Origin: Sphingobacterium sp.
Lineage (GTDB): Bacteria; Bacteroidota; Bacteroidia; Sphingobacteriales; Sphingobacteriaceae
Assembly: GCA_031253985.1 (NCBI GenBank)
Contig: JAIRVH010000042.1
Location: 62,001-126,000, forward strand
Direction: 5' to 3'
Length of the DNA: 64,000 bases
A program made the position numbers and the translations under genes. Of this stretch, positions 16,646-25,729 are shown piece after piece (position 1 is the first letter of the stretch; each line of letters starts with the position of its first letter). The notes under the pieces are model-generated. The model ran no database searches. It was not told the DNA's origin and saw nothing but the letters and a program-made list of their open reading frames with translations.

Positions 16646-18070
16646 TTATTCTAAGGTGATGGTTACTGCGGCCGGAAAAACTTTGGTATCTAACGTGAAA
16701 ACATAGGTCCGGTTGGCGCCTAAAGTCCGGTTGCTGACGGTTGAAATAATAGGTGCCCCCTTACTTACATTGCCCGTAGAGGTTCTTAATTCAAAACGGG
16801 TAGTGCCACCGGCAGAGGTGGGCTGTCCGGGGCTGCCGTAGAGGTTCTGTACTAAAGCGAGCGGGAAGTAGCTGTCCAGTGACCGGCTGGTTTGATAAAA
16901 TGCCAGACCGACGGTACTTCCGGAGACATTACTCAGGAATAGGGCCTGATTGGCGACCAGTTTGATCTGATAGATACCATTGCCCAGGGGTGCCATGGCG
17001 ACGTTTTTTTCGGGGTTCCATAGCGATGGATTCGCTGCCATGGACGGAATACCAAATCGTTCTTTGGGAGCGGAGCCATCGGAATCACCGATACCGCCAT
17101 TGACCCAGACGCCACCTGTTTTACTGACCGGATCAAAATTGGCAAGTGCATCGCCCACCATCGGTTCGATCTTAAAGTATTTCAGTGCCTGATCGGCTGT
17201 GATGCGGTACTTGCCATCCATGGCCCGGAATTTATACGTGCCGTCCGGATTGCCTGAAAGGAAACTTGGATTGATCCACCAGTTGGCAATATCGGCTATT
17301 CCGTCTAATCCGATCAGTTGATTTTGTTTGAATTCTGCTTCGATGACCGCCATGTTATTCGTAAAACCCGGGAATTCGATACCGCCAAAGGAAGGTTTCA
17401 GGAAGGGCGCAGCTTCGAAACTACGGGTATCGAAAGAAACGGTATAGGTACTGCCCGGTGCCCGGACGATCTGGAAAGGAATAGAATCCCTGTTGGTGGC
17501 GTATGCGCTGATGCTTGCTCCGCCGAATAAAAAGCGATTTCCATTTTTTCCGTAGGCGGGAGCCTCAATCAGGGCGTTGAGTTTAGTACTGGGAAAAGCC
17601 GCGGTAACGGCATATCTGTACGGCTCTCCGGCCAGGGGATCCATCCTGTAGTCGCCATAGGCTGTTTTGAGGGTCAGATAGGGGAATTTGGGACGCGTGA
17701 CCTGAATGGGAACGGTGACAGTCGTGTAGTTAAAATTCCTGTTTTTAACCATAAGCTGTATTTCAGCCGGGCCATCAGCGATAGCTTTGATAAAGGGTAC
17801 CAGTAGTTTATTTGAATAGGTACCCGCTTTATTGGCCGGAATAATACTTTCGGCAATCTGCTGGTTGTTTTGGAAAAAAGTCGCCTTGATCGTGTTCAGC
17901 GTATAGGCGCCATCAACTGTAATATCCACAGGGATACTGTCGCCCATGTAGGCAACATCCACCGTTTGGTATGAAGTAATACCCGGCGTGTCAATTTGGA
18001 CTTCTTCTTTGCAGGCGTATACCGCTGAAGACATCCCCAGTAGTAGGAAAAGTTTTGTTTTTCTTCTCAT
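16646..18070 (-). CDS. SusE/F-like surface lipoprotein, DUF5016/DUF5125-like (474 aa)
   Basis: The signal peptide ends SSAVYAC with Cys20 as lipidation site and KEE following. The N-terminal 25-130 is one Ig-like beta domain (GDSIPVDITVDGAYTLNTIKATFF...). A second beta domain follows, then a C-terminal part (about 230-474) with repeated Trp/Gly/Asn motifs (GKYRITADQALKYFKIEP, GNGIYQIKLVANQ) like starch-binding SusE/F and DUF5016-type proteins. Such proteins bind glycan on the cell surface. It is the first gene of the operon, ahead of susC and susD, whereas such genes usually follow them. Confidence 0.8.
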   Translation of the reverse strand: MRRKTKLFLLLGMSSAVYACKEEVQIDTPGITSYQTVDVAYMGDSIPVDITVDGAYTLNTIKATFFQNNQQIAESIIPANKAGTYSNKLLVPFIKAIADGPAEIQLMVKNRNFNYTTVTVPIQVTRPKFPYLTLKTAYGDYRMDPLAGEPYRYAVTAAFPSTKLNALIEAPAYGKNGNRFLFGGASISAYATNRDSIPFQIVRAPGSTYTVSFDTRSFEAAPFLKPSFGGIEFPGFTNNMAVIEAEFKQNQLIGLDGIADIANWWINPSFLSGNPDGTYKFRAMDGKYRITADQALKYFKIEPMVGDALANFDPVSKTGGVWVNGGIGDSDGSAPKERFGIPSMAANPSLWNPEKNVAMAPLGNGIYQIKLVANQALFLSNVSGSTVGLAFYQTSRSLDSYFPLALVQNLYGSPGQPTSAGGTTRFELRTSTGNVSKGAPIISTVSNRTLGANRTYVFTLDTKVFPAAVTITLE

Positions 18071-18737
18071 GACATGTGTTAATCAATTGGTTGTTTTTAC
18101 TCGGTTTGTAATTGGTTAGGCGGCAAGTTGGCATAACAGACTTGGCCAGCCGACGACGGTTCTTTAAATCATGTGAGATGTGGTAAATTGAGTTTAAAAA
18201 TTGGCTATGTAAATTTCCTCCGGTACAGTGTTGCTGACCACGGACATTTTGCATTGGTTATGGTACAAAGCTAATGGACTGTCCGATGAAATTCTGAGCC
18301 ATCAGGGAAAAGTGAGATTGCTTCAGAGAAATAGCTGTTGCAATGGGGTGTATGTTAGGTTTTTACCAATTCCCTGTGCCGGGCAAAAAGTAGTTGCCGA
18401 TGAGTTTTAAGGGCGGTGAAAATGGAGATGAGCGCCTGATCCAATAAGCCTATTCCTCTTCTTTTTAATGGGTTGGCAGGCTTGGATATTTACTTTTTTT
18501 AAAAAGAAGTGTTTTTGTAAGTTGTTTGTGGTTAGGTTGTTACTGTCTTTTTGTCGGTCCGTTTTTCTCATTTTTTTTTTGACCGGCTAGGTTGTAGCGG
18601 TTCGAAACGATAAATTTGTTCTTTACGGATTGATTGAAAGGATATCAATCGACAATTTAAACCCATTTTACCATTTGTCCGAAATACGATTTTTCGTATC
18701 GATGGAATGAGTAATTGTGATAAAAAAACTGATCAGT
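18071..18737. promoter_or_regulatory. Divergent control region of the polysaccharide locus
   Basis: Some 660 bases without a credible gene separate the minus-strand susE-susC-susD operon from the plus-strand lyase. A TAAATTTG box at 18611-18618 (TTG 16 bases upstream at 18592) is a candidate promoter for the lyase. CAAAGCTA at 18266-18273, read on the minus strand, is a possible -7 box for the sus operon but lacks a clear partner. A frame at 18228-18410 is not protein-like. The DUF6377 regulator probably acts here. Confidence 0.4.
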
Positions 18738-19958
18738 ATGAAAATAAAAATATATATGACCCTCCTGTCTCTGCTCGTTATGACGATGGGAGCATCTGCT
18801 CAATGGTTGTGGAATATAAAAAGAATGACGTTGATCAGGGATAGCCTGCATACATCCGGTTATCAACCGGCTTACCTCCGGCTTTTGGAACAGGCAGGGG
18901 AGGTCATGGGGCATGACCGATATTCCGTCATACAAAAGGAAGCGATTGCGCCAAGCGGAGATAAGCACGATTATGTAAGTTTAAGCCGCTATTGGTGGCC
19001 TAACCCCACAACAGCCGATCACCTTCCTTATGTAAATAGGGACGGGCAGTCCAATCCCGAACTCCGAAAGTACGACCGTGATGTATTGGGCAGTATGTGT
19101 GCTGACGTGAATACGCTCTGTCTCGCTTTTTTCTATAGCAAAGACGAAAAATATGCCGAAAGAGCTGTAGAGCTGATCAGGACATGGTTTCTGAACGCCG
19201 AAACGCGCATGAATCCCAACCTGAATTATGCACAGTTTATTCCGGGCCGGGATGACTCGAAAGGGCGCCCCGAAGGACTAATTGACAGTTATTCTTTCGT
19301 GGAAATGCTCAGTAGCCTACAGCTGTTGAAAGACTCGCCGCGCTATACGGCAGATGATGAGCTCCGCCTGAAACAATGGTTTAGCGATTTTGCCGGATGG
19401 ATGCGCCAGAGCAGGCAGGGAAACCAGGAAAGGACGGCGAAAAATAATCATGCAACAGCCTACGATGCGCAGTTAATAACCTATTTGTTATTTTCTGGTG
19501 ATGAGCCGGCAGCTCGGAAAATAATCGCCGATTTTCCACAGAAAAGAATCTTTGCGCAGATTGAACCCGACGGAAAGCAGCCAAATGAATTATGGCGCAC
19601 CTTATCCTACCATTATTCACAGTACAACCTGACGCATATGTTGGATGTATGTGCCACAACGCAGAAATTGGATATCAACTTACTCGGCAAGCAGTCTGCA
19701 GATGGCCGCTCCATTTTAAAAGGCATCGATTACCTGACCGGTTTTTTGGGTCAAAGTGTGAAAAGCTGGCCTTATAAGCAGATCAGTGGCTGGGATGCGA
19801 AGCAGCGGGACGTCTGTCGGGATCTCATCCGGGTTTTAGTGCTTGATCCCAGCCAAAAGGGCTACCGGTCACTGTATAAACGTTATGCCCATGAAGATAA
19901 GACGGAGCGATGGCGCCTCCTATACGGGGTAGAAGAGTTGATGCAACATGAACACTGA
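18738..19958 (+). CDS. Polysaccharide lyase, alginate-lyase-like, PL38 type (406 aa)
   Basis: ATG at 18738 is preferred to a GTG at 18717, giving a clean signal peptide (LLVMTMGASAQ). The protein has an alginate-lyase (alpha/alpha) toroid with the motifs SRYWWPNP (83-90), GLIDSYSF (180-187), KNNHATAYDAQ around N236-N237-H238 and ELWRTLSYHYSQYN around R288 and Y292/Y294. The NNH and Tyr/Arg arrangement is the usual beta-elimination centre of this clan, and the WWPNP/LPYVNRDG block recalls family PL38 (glucuronan and alginate lyases). It should cut beta-1,4-linked uronic acid polymers in the periplasm or at the surface. It opens the plus-strand half of the locus. Confidence 0.8.
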   Translation: MKIKIYMTLLSLLVMTMGASAQWLWNIKRMTLIRDSLHTSGYQPAYLRLLEQAGEVMGHDRYSVIQKEAIAPSGDKHDYVSLSRYWWPNPTTADHLPYVNRDGQSNPELRKYDRDVLGSMCADVNTLCLAFFYSKDEKYAERAVELIRTWFLNAETRMNPNLNYAQFIPGRDDSKGRPEGLIDSYSFVEMLSSLQLLKDSPRYTADDELRLKQWFSDFAGWMRQSRQGNQERTAKNNHATAYDAQLITYLLFSGDEPAARKIIADFPQKRIFAQIEPDGKQPNELWRTLSYHYSQYNLTHMLDVCATTQKLDINLLGKQSADGRSILKGIDYLTGFLGQSVKSWPYKQISGWDAKQRDVCRDLIRVLVLDPSQKGYRSLYKRYAHEDKTERWRLLYGVEELMQHEH

Positions 19959-20150
19959 GTGCGGCTACCGTCCTGATCTGTGCAGCCGGGATAGCTCCGA
20001 TACAAGAAGCTAATGCTGGCTATCCAGCTTTATTAAAATCGAAAATTTACCTGCGGCAAAACAGGTGTTTTTTGTTAAAATTGTTATATTTAGTTCCTTA
20101 AACCTGCCAGTGTATGACACCTGGTCTCGTGACTTAAGTAACCAATTTTT

Positions 20151-21803
20151 ATGAAAATAAACCTATTGACCGCTGTATTTTGGATAGTAAATGTTTTTGC
20201 CTGTTATGGGCACAATGAGGTGGACTCTTTATTGCATCTTCTGGACGGGAGGATTCGGGATAAAGTACAGTTTCTGCGCCAGAAAGAGCAGAGGATACAA
20301 GGGTTGAAAATTCAGCGCCATGCGTTAATGCGAACCCCGGATAAAGGCTACAGTTTTAATTTTGCACTTTTTAACGAGTATAAAAACTATGTGTCTGATT
20401 CTGCCATCCATTACCTCAATCTAAACCGGAGTATTGCAGAAGAATTGAAGGATCAAAATAAGTGGAATGAATCGACAATTGCGTTGGGAAACCTATTTGT
20501 CGGGCTGGGTATGTACATGGAAGCGTCGGAACTATTGAAAGCCGTGAAGGCGGATGAACTGAGTGATGATCTTCGTATACCCTATGCAATTGCTAACAGA
20601 GAACTATACCTTGGAATGGGAAAATACACGCAACATACAGCGGCAAGGAGCAGGTACTGGGCGCAGGCTAACCGGTTTAACGATACCGTACGCGATCTGA
20701 CACCCGAGCAATCGGAAGAGCATCTGCGCATTATGGAGAAAAAGCTCCGGCTGCAGAAGCACTACCTCGATGCACTGAAGATCAATGACCGCCGCCTTCA
20801 GCTGACATCAGCTGACAAACCGGGGTATGCGCTGGTCACATTCCATCGTTCATTGATCTATAGGGAACTGGGAGACATCGTAAATGAAAAGAAATATTTA
20901 GCACTGTCGGCACTGTCGGACATACAGCTTGCGATCAGAGATAATGCATCGATCTCGGTTTTAGCCAATTTGCTGATGCAGGAGGGAGATATCAATAGGG
21001 CCTATCAGTACATCTGTTTCTCCTTAGAAAATATCAAAGCTTACAATACCAGGATCCGCAGCTCCGAAATTCTCAATATCCAGACGATCATCGACAGTGA
21101 ATATCAACGTAAAAATGAGCAGAAAAGCGAGCAGCTAAAAGGACTTCTCCTACTGGTTTCTATTCTGTCGGTCCTGCTGATCATCTCTGTGCTTTATGTA
21201 TATAAGCAACTGAAGAAAGGACGGGCATCTGCGCGCAGATTAGCTGCCGCAAATGAAGATCTGGCTTCTTTTAACAGCAAACTGCATGATATGAACAGGG
21301 AGTTGGCCAATCGGAACCTCGAAGTCGCAGAGGCCAATCATATTAAGGAAGAATATATAGCCTATTTTTTGAATGAATGCTCCATGTATATCGCCAAGTT
21401 GGATAACTACCGTAAAATGGTCAATAAAAAAATGCAGGAGCGGCAATATGAAGATCTAGTCCGGATAACAAGGGATAACTCATTGAGGGATGAGGAGTTG
21501 AAAGAATTGTTTGCAAACTTTGATAAGATGTTTATCAATCTTTTCCCGGATTTTGTGGATCAGGTTAATTCGCTGCTGTCAGATGAGGAACAGATTGTTC
21601 TCAAAAGGGGCGAAGTGCTGAATACGGAATTGCGCATTTTCGCTTTGATTCGCCTGGGAATTGTTGACAGCCTGAAGATTGCCAACTTTTTTGGCTATTC
21701 CATCAATACGATCTATAATTATCGGACGAAGATGAAAAATAGATCCCGCGTGGCGCGGGAGGATTTCGAAGTTAAAGTAAAGAAAATAGGTGCCTTTATG
21801 TAA
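20151..21803 (+). CDS. DUF6377 membrane-bound transcriptional regulator of the polysaccharide locus (550 aa)
   Basis: Order of parts: a short N-terminal signal (about 1-20), a periplasmic helical TPR-like region (about 60-320), one membrane span (LLLLVSILSVLLIISVLYVY, about 326-345), a coiled coil (ARRLAAANEDLASFNSKLHDMNRELANRN) and a cytoplasmic C-terminal domain with a helix-turn-helix (ELRIFALIRLGIVDSLKIANFFGYSINTIYNYRTKMKNR). This is the layout I know for DUF6377 proteins, SusR-like regulators that sense a glycan outside and activate the adjacent locus. Unlike hybrid two-component regulators it has no kinase or receiver. It lies between the lyase and the remaining enzymes. Confidence 0.85.
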   Translation: MKINLLTAVFWIVNVFACYGHNEVDSLLHLLDGRIRDKVQFLRQKEQRIQGLKIQRHALMRTPDKGYSFNFALFNEYKNYVSDSAIHYLNLNRSIAEELKDQNKWNESTIALGNLFVGLGMYMEASELLKAVKADELSDDLRIPYAIANRELYLGMGKYTQHTAARSRYWAQANRFNDTVRDLTPEQSEEHLRIMEKKLRLQKHYLDALKINDRRLQLTSADKPGYALVTFHRSLIYRELGDIVNEKKYLALSALSDIQLAIRDNASISVLANLLMQEGDINRAYQYICFSLENIKAYNTRIRSSEILNIQTIIDSEYQRKNEQKSEQLKGLLLLVSILSVLLIISVLYVYKQLKKGRASARRLAAANEDLASFNSKLHDMNRELANRNLEVAEANHIKEEYIAYFLNECSMYIAKLDNYRKMVNKKMQERQYEDLVRITRDNSLRDEELKELFANFDKMFINLFPDFVDQVNSLLSDEEQIVLKRGEVLNTELRIFALIRLGIVDSLKIANFFGYSINTIYNYRTKMKNRSRVAREDFEVKVKKIGAFM

Positions 21804-21851
21804 GGTATAGCATATACCTTTAGTTGAAGTGTGGTCTCTAAATATATAAAA

Positions 21852-22304
21852 ATGAACTATAAACAGATTTTATACCTCGCACTGTTTCTGCTCCTAGCAA
21901 ACGCTTCGCAGGGCCAGTTTATGACGACTGAACCTAGGGGTTGGGACCGTTTTCCGCCGGAGGTCCAAAAACCCGGATTTGGTCTCCATAAGAGTGAGCG
22001 TGTGCAGATGGACGATTCCGCTGAGCTCGAGGAAGTTTTACTTTTTGCAGCTGACCATGGTCATTATCCCTATTTTGATATTTTCAGGTGCTACTATGTG
22101 ATCATCGGATACTACTCGAAAGAAATTAAACACGTCAGCGACATAACGGTTTCAGATCAGCGGGAACTGCTGCTGGAGGATAGAAATAACGACGGAAAAT
22201 ATGAGTTATACCGACGTTATATGAAAGATGGACACTTTTCTGTGGACAAAAACGGAAATAATTTAAAAACTAACTGGCAATTTGATCGCGTTGAATGGAA
22301 ATAA
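21852..22304 (+). CDS. Small exported protein of unknown function in the polysaccharide locus (150 aa)
   Basis: ATG at 21852 gives MNYKQILYLALFLLLANASQGQ, a good cleavable signal peptide. The mature part of about 128 residues has many acidic and aromatic residues and a D-R-N-N-D-G-K-Y-E-L loop near 115 that resembles a calcium-binding or dockerin-like turn. I do not recognise the family. It follows the regulator by 48 bases and its stop is 2 bases before the next start, so it should be co-expressed with ThuA and GH9. Confidence 0.7.
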   Translation: MNYKQILYLALFLLLANASQGQFMTTEPRGWDRFPPEVQKPGFGLHKSERVQMDDSAELEEVLLFAADHGHYPYFDIFRCYYVIIGYYSKEIKHVSDITVSDQRELLLEDRNNDGKYELYRRYMKDGHFSVDKNGNNLKTNWQFDRVEWK

Positions 22305-22306
22305 CA

Positions 22307-23233
22307 ATGAAATACTTCAGTCGGATAGCCATGCTACTAATTTTGTTGTCATTGGCTTGCACATCACTCCCTGCACAGCAGAAACACAGGGCTCTTATTG
22401 TAACGGGGCAGGATGGCGCCCATTGGTGGAAAGGGAGCACGGATGCCATCGAAAAGATACTCGGACAGAGCGGTCTTTTTGAGGTCGATGTTGCGGTAAG
22501 TCCGCCCTTTGGGCAGGATATTTCTACCTTTCGGCCTGCCTTTGGCAAGTATAATCTCGTGATTGCGAATTACGGTGGCACCACCTGGAGCAAAGAGGCA
22601 CAAAAGGATCTTGAAGCATATATGGTGAATGGAGGTGCGCTAGTCGTTATTCACTCTGCAATCGTGCCCATGGCGGATTGGCCGGAATATAATAAGATGA
22701 CCGCCTTGGGAGCCTGGGACGGGCGGGATGAGTCCGTGGGACCCTATGTTTATTTTAAGAATGGTCGCATCGTATACGATTACAGTCCCGGACCTGCAGG
22801 ACACCACGGCTTACAGCACCCATTTGATGTGACCCACAAGGCCGTGGAACATCCTATTTTGAAAGGACTGCCAACAGTTTGGAGTCATTTTAAAGATGAA
22901 CTTTATACCTACCTACGCGGGCCGGCACAGCATATGGAGATTTTGGCAACAACGGTCGACGATACACGTCCGCAGGGAATCGGACGTGAAGAACCGATCA
23001 TGTGGACGGTTAATTATGGAAAAGGCAGGGTGTTTGTAACTGTGATGGGACATGTCGGCAATGATCCGGAACTGCGTTATGCCATGGAATGTACCGGTTT
23101 TCAGGTCACTTTACTGCGGGGTTGTGAATGGGCCGTGACCGGAAAAGTAACGCAGCCTATTCCAAAAGACTTTCCAAGCAAGGGCGTTCAGACGTTTAGA
23201 AAAGAATTTAAGGCACCCTTTCATGCAAAATAA
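22307..23233 (+). CDS. ThuA-domain protein, exported (308 aa)
   Basis: ATG at 22307 avoids overlap with the previous stop. The leader ends LLSLAC, a lipobox, then TSLPAQQKHR. The rest is a ThuA-type glutamine-amidotransferase-like domain: HRALIVTGQDGAHWWKGS, an NLVIANYGGTTW strand, NGGALVVIHSAI, then HPILKGLP, KDELYTYLRGP and a GKGRVFVTVMGH strand with the family His. ThuA-like proteins occur in sugar-degrading loci (trehalose utilization, glycan loci); their chemistry is poorly defined, with a role on 3-keto sugars proposed. Together with the GH9 and a second ThuA it forms the downstream part of the operon. Confidence 0.85.
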   Translation: MKYFSRIAMLLILLSLACTSLPAQQKHRALIVTGQDGAHWWKGSTDAIEKILGQSGLFEVDVAVSPPFGQDISTFRPAFGKYNLVIANYGGTTWSKEAQKDLEAYMVNGGALVVIHSAIVPMADWPEYNKMTALGAWDGRDESVGPYVYFKNGRIVYDYSPGPAGHHGLQHPFDVTHKAVEHPILKGLPTVWSHFKDELYTYLRGPAQHMEILATTVDDTRPQGIGREEPIMWTVNYGKGRVFVTVMGHVGNDPELRYAMECTGFQVTLLRGCEWAVTGKVTQPIPKDFPSKGVQTFRKEFKAPFHAK

Positions 23234-23237
23234 GAGA

Positions 23238-25703
23238 ATGAATACGATTTTATCATCATCGGTCGGTTTGCTGCTTTTGCTGTTCTCGGGCAAGGCAATG
23301 GGGCAGATAGCAAAATTCACGGCAGATGGGAAACTGAATGATGCCATCTGGCAGACGGGTGTCTTACATCGTCCATTGCCCCTGGATACAACAGGGTCAC
23401 TGGAAAATCTGGGCTGGAAAAAAAAGGTCTTACACCGCCATCAGCCCAAAGGAATCACTGATTTTGTCAACTGGAGGCAGGAGGGGGTGGGGAAAATTTC
23501 TTTGGCGATGAAGCCGGGTGAATCCGGCTCCGGTCAGGTAAAACTGCAGGTACCTACTGTGCGCAAAGACTGGGCACCGGGTGCGCCCGCAGATGGCGAT
23601 TATGCAAACTATGGTGGCGCCTCGGCCGTATTTGAGGTTGGCGGAGAAAATTGGGAAAAATACAACCGCATTGTTTTTCGGATCTATCCCGATTGCGAGG
23701 GTGGTCGCAATGTGCATCTAAACCTGCATTATTACAATGAGGGTAAACAGAAAATTCCAGATGAATATTTCAGGGAGGGCACACATGAGATAAATTTGAT
23801 CAATAGAACCTGGAATACCTGTTTTCTGGAAATCGGCGACTTGCCTCGGGATCGTATTACGCGTATTGCTTTCGGTGTTCCGGGCTTTGGTAAAGACCGT
23901 GTTACCGGCGATTCCTTAAATTTCTACATCGATGGCATCGAACTGCAGCAGGTAGAAAACCCCGAACGGATGCGGGGCTGGGAACCTGCAGCGGGTCGTA
24001 TTATTTATTCATCCACAGGATACGATCGTTTAGGCGAAAAAACAGCGCTTTTAAAACGTAGCGAACAGGGGAATGCGTCGTTTCAGCTTGTGCGGGCTTC
24101 CGATGGTCAGGTGGTCTATGCCGGTAAAAAGAAAAAGGTCCATACCGCTATCGGTGAATTTGATGTGCTCGACTTTAGTGATCTCAAAAAGGCAGGGCAA
24201 TATAAAATTAGGGTGGCGGGCCTTGAAAGTATGCCTTTTACCGTTGGTGATAACATCTGGCAGAATTCGGTCTGGCGCGTACTGAATTTTATTTTTTGTG
24301 AACGTTGCGGACACCCGGTGCCGGAAAAGCATGGCTCCTGTCATGCGGATATCGGAGCCAGTTTTGAAGGACTCCGACTCGCCTATAATGGCGGCTGGCA
24401 CGATGCCGGAGATCTTTCACAACAGAGCCTGCAAACAGGAGACGTGGTATTCTCCCTATTGGAAATGGCCAATAAGGTGAAAGATAATAATCAGGCACTT
24501 TATCTACGGCTCTTGGAGGAGGCCGAATGGGGCATAGATTTTATTCTAAAAACCCGGTTAGGGAAGGGCTATAGGGCCAGTAGTGCAGGCATAGTGGTAT
24601 GGACAGATGGTCTGATCGGAAATAAGGATGATATGAAGGCCCGCGTTCATGACAGCCCTTTTGATAATTTCCTGTTTGCGGCCTACGAGGCCTATGCGGC
24701 CCTAAGTATAACCCGGGATCCGGCTTTAAGTGAAAAACTGAAAAAAACGGCCATAGAGGATTTTGATTTTGCACTGGCCAAATGGCGGGAGACAGGCTAT
24801 GATCATTTTCCGATATTTTGGGAGCATAGCTATGCGACATCCGAAAGTCAGTTTATGGCGACTGCCTCCTGGGCCGCCAGTCAACTGTATAAATTGACGG
24901 GGCAGGATAGATATGCACAGCATGCAGCCGATTTCATGGACGAGGTATTGTTGGCACAGCGCACAGAACCCCTGGGGGATGCCGATGGCCTGAAAGGATT
25001 TTTCTATCGGGACAAATCGCAAAAGGTGGTTGTCCACGCGAATCACCAGTCGCGGGAGCAGGTGTATGCCCAGGCCTTGGTCGCGCTATCAGAAGGGCAG
25101 CCTCATCACCCTAATCAATCGCGCTGGCAGCAGGCATTGCATGCCTATGGCGATTATCTACTCCAGATCATGAAGTATACCGCACCTTATGGCATGGTGC
25201 CCGCGGGCGTTTATCATATCGATGAAGCCCAGGACTCGCTCAGCTTTCAGCGGCAACATCTTTTTGCCGGTAAAAAAGCAAAAGAGGATTTTGTAGACCA
25301 GCTAAAGCAGGGTGTTAAATTGGACGAAGCGTATTATTTAAAACGTTTTCCGGTCTGGTTTTCTTTCCGTGGCAATGCGGCAATTCATTTGAGTCAGGGC
25401 AAGGCAGCAGCGATATTGGGCAGATATTTAAAAAATGAAAAGCTGTTGCAGATCGGCAGAGAACAACTCTACTGGACGGTCGGTAAGAACCCTTTTGGCC
25501 AATCCTTGATTTACGGCGAAGGAGCCAATTTTGCGCAACAATACTGTCCGCTCCCGGGGGAGATGGTGGGTGAGATGCCTGTCGGTATACAGACCCGCTA
25601 CAACGAAGACATTCCATATTGGCCGCAGGCCAATAATGCAACGTACAAAGAAGTCTGGATGACCACTGCCGGAAAGTGGCTTTCGCTAACAGCGGAATAT
25701 TAG
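23238..25703 (+). CDS. Glycoside hydrolase family 9 endoglucanase-like enzyme (821 aa)
   Basis: ATG at 23238 lies 4 bases after the ThuA stop and gives a signal peptide (LLLLLFSGKAMGQ). Residues 60-235 form a beta-sandwich (carbohydrate-binding-like, N-H-L-N-L-H-Y, FYIDGIEL). A CelD_N-type Ig domain at about 250-335 precedes the GH9 barrel. Catalytic markers are present: G-W-H-D389-A-G-D392, the VGKNPFGQSL segment near 740, and Glu805 in TYKEVW as likely proton donor. GH9 enzymes hydrolyse beta-1,4-glucans or related beta-linked chains. Next to a PL38-like lyase it suggests a mixed glucan/glucuronan substrate (inference). Confidence 0.9.
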   Translation: MNTILSSSVGLLLLLFSGKAMGQIAKFTADGKLNDAIWQTGVLHRPLPLDTTGSLENLGWKKKVLHRHQPKGITDFVNWRQEGVGKISLAMKPGESGSGQVKLQVPTVRKDWAPGAPADGDYANYGGASAVFEVGGENWEKYNRIVFRIYPDCEGGRNVHLNLHYYNEGKQKIPDEYFREGTHEINLINRTWNTCFLEIGDLPRDRITRIAFGVPGFGKDRVTGDSLNFYIDGIELQQVENPERMRGWEPAAGRIIYSSTGYDRLGEKTALLKRSEQGNASFQLVRASDGQVVYAGKKKKVHTAIGEFDVLDFSDLKKAGQYKIRVAGLESMPFTVGDNIWQNSVWRVLNFIFCERCGHPVPEKHGSCHADIGASFEGLRLAYNGGWHDAGDLSQQSLQTGDVVFSLLEMANKVKDNNQALYLRLLEEAEWGIDFILKTRLGKGYRASSAGIVVWTDGLIGNKDDMKARVHDSPFDNFLFAAYEAYAALSITRDPALSEKLKKTAIEDFDFALAKWRETGYDHFPIFWEHSYATSESQFMATASWAASQLYKLTGQDRYAQHAADFMDEVLLAQRTEPLGDADGLKGFFYRDKSQKVVVHANHQSREQVYAQALVALSEGQPHHPNQSRWQQALHAYGDYLLQIMKYTAPYGMVPAGVYHIDEAQDSLSFQRQHLFAGKKAKEDFVDQLKQGVKLDEAYYLKRFPVWFSFRGNAAIHLSQGKAAAILGRYLKNEKLLQIGREQLYWTVGKNPFGQSLIYGEGANFAQQYCPLPGEMVGEMPVGIQTRYNEDIPYWPQANNATYKEVWMTTAGKWLSLTAEY

Positions 25704-25729
25704 TTTAGAAAAGATAAATAGATCATAAC

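Noticed and set aside
18717..18737. GTG start giving seven extra residues on the lyase
   Set aside because: The ATG at 18738 yields a better signal peptide; the extension adds only MIKKLIS.
20107..20124. Imperfect palindrome CCAGTGTATGACACCTGG before the DUF6377 gene
   Set aside because: Needs a one-base bulge and has no promoter element near it; not distinguishable from chance.
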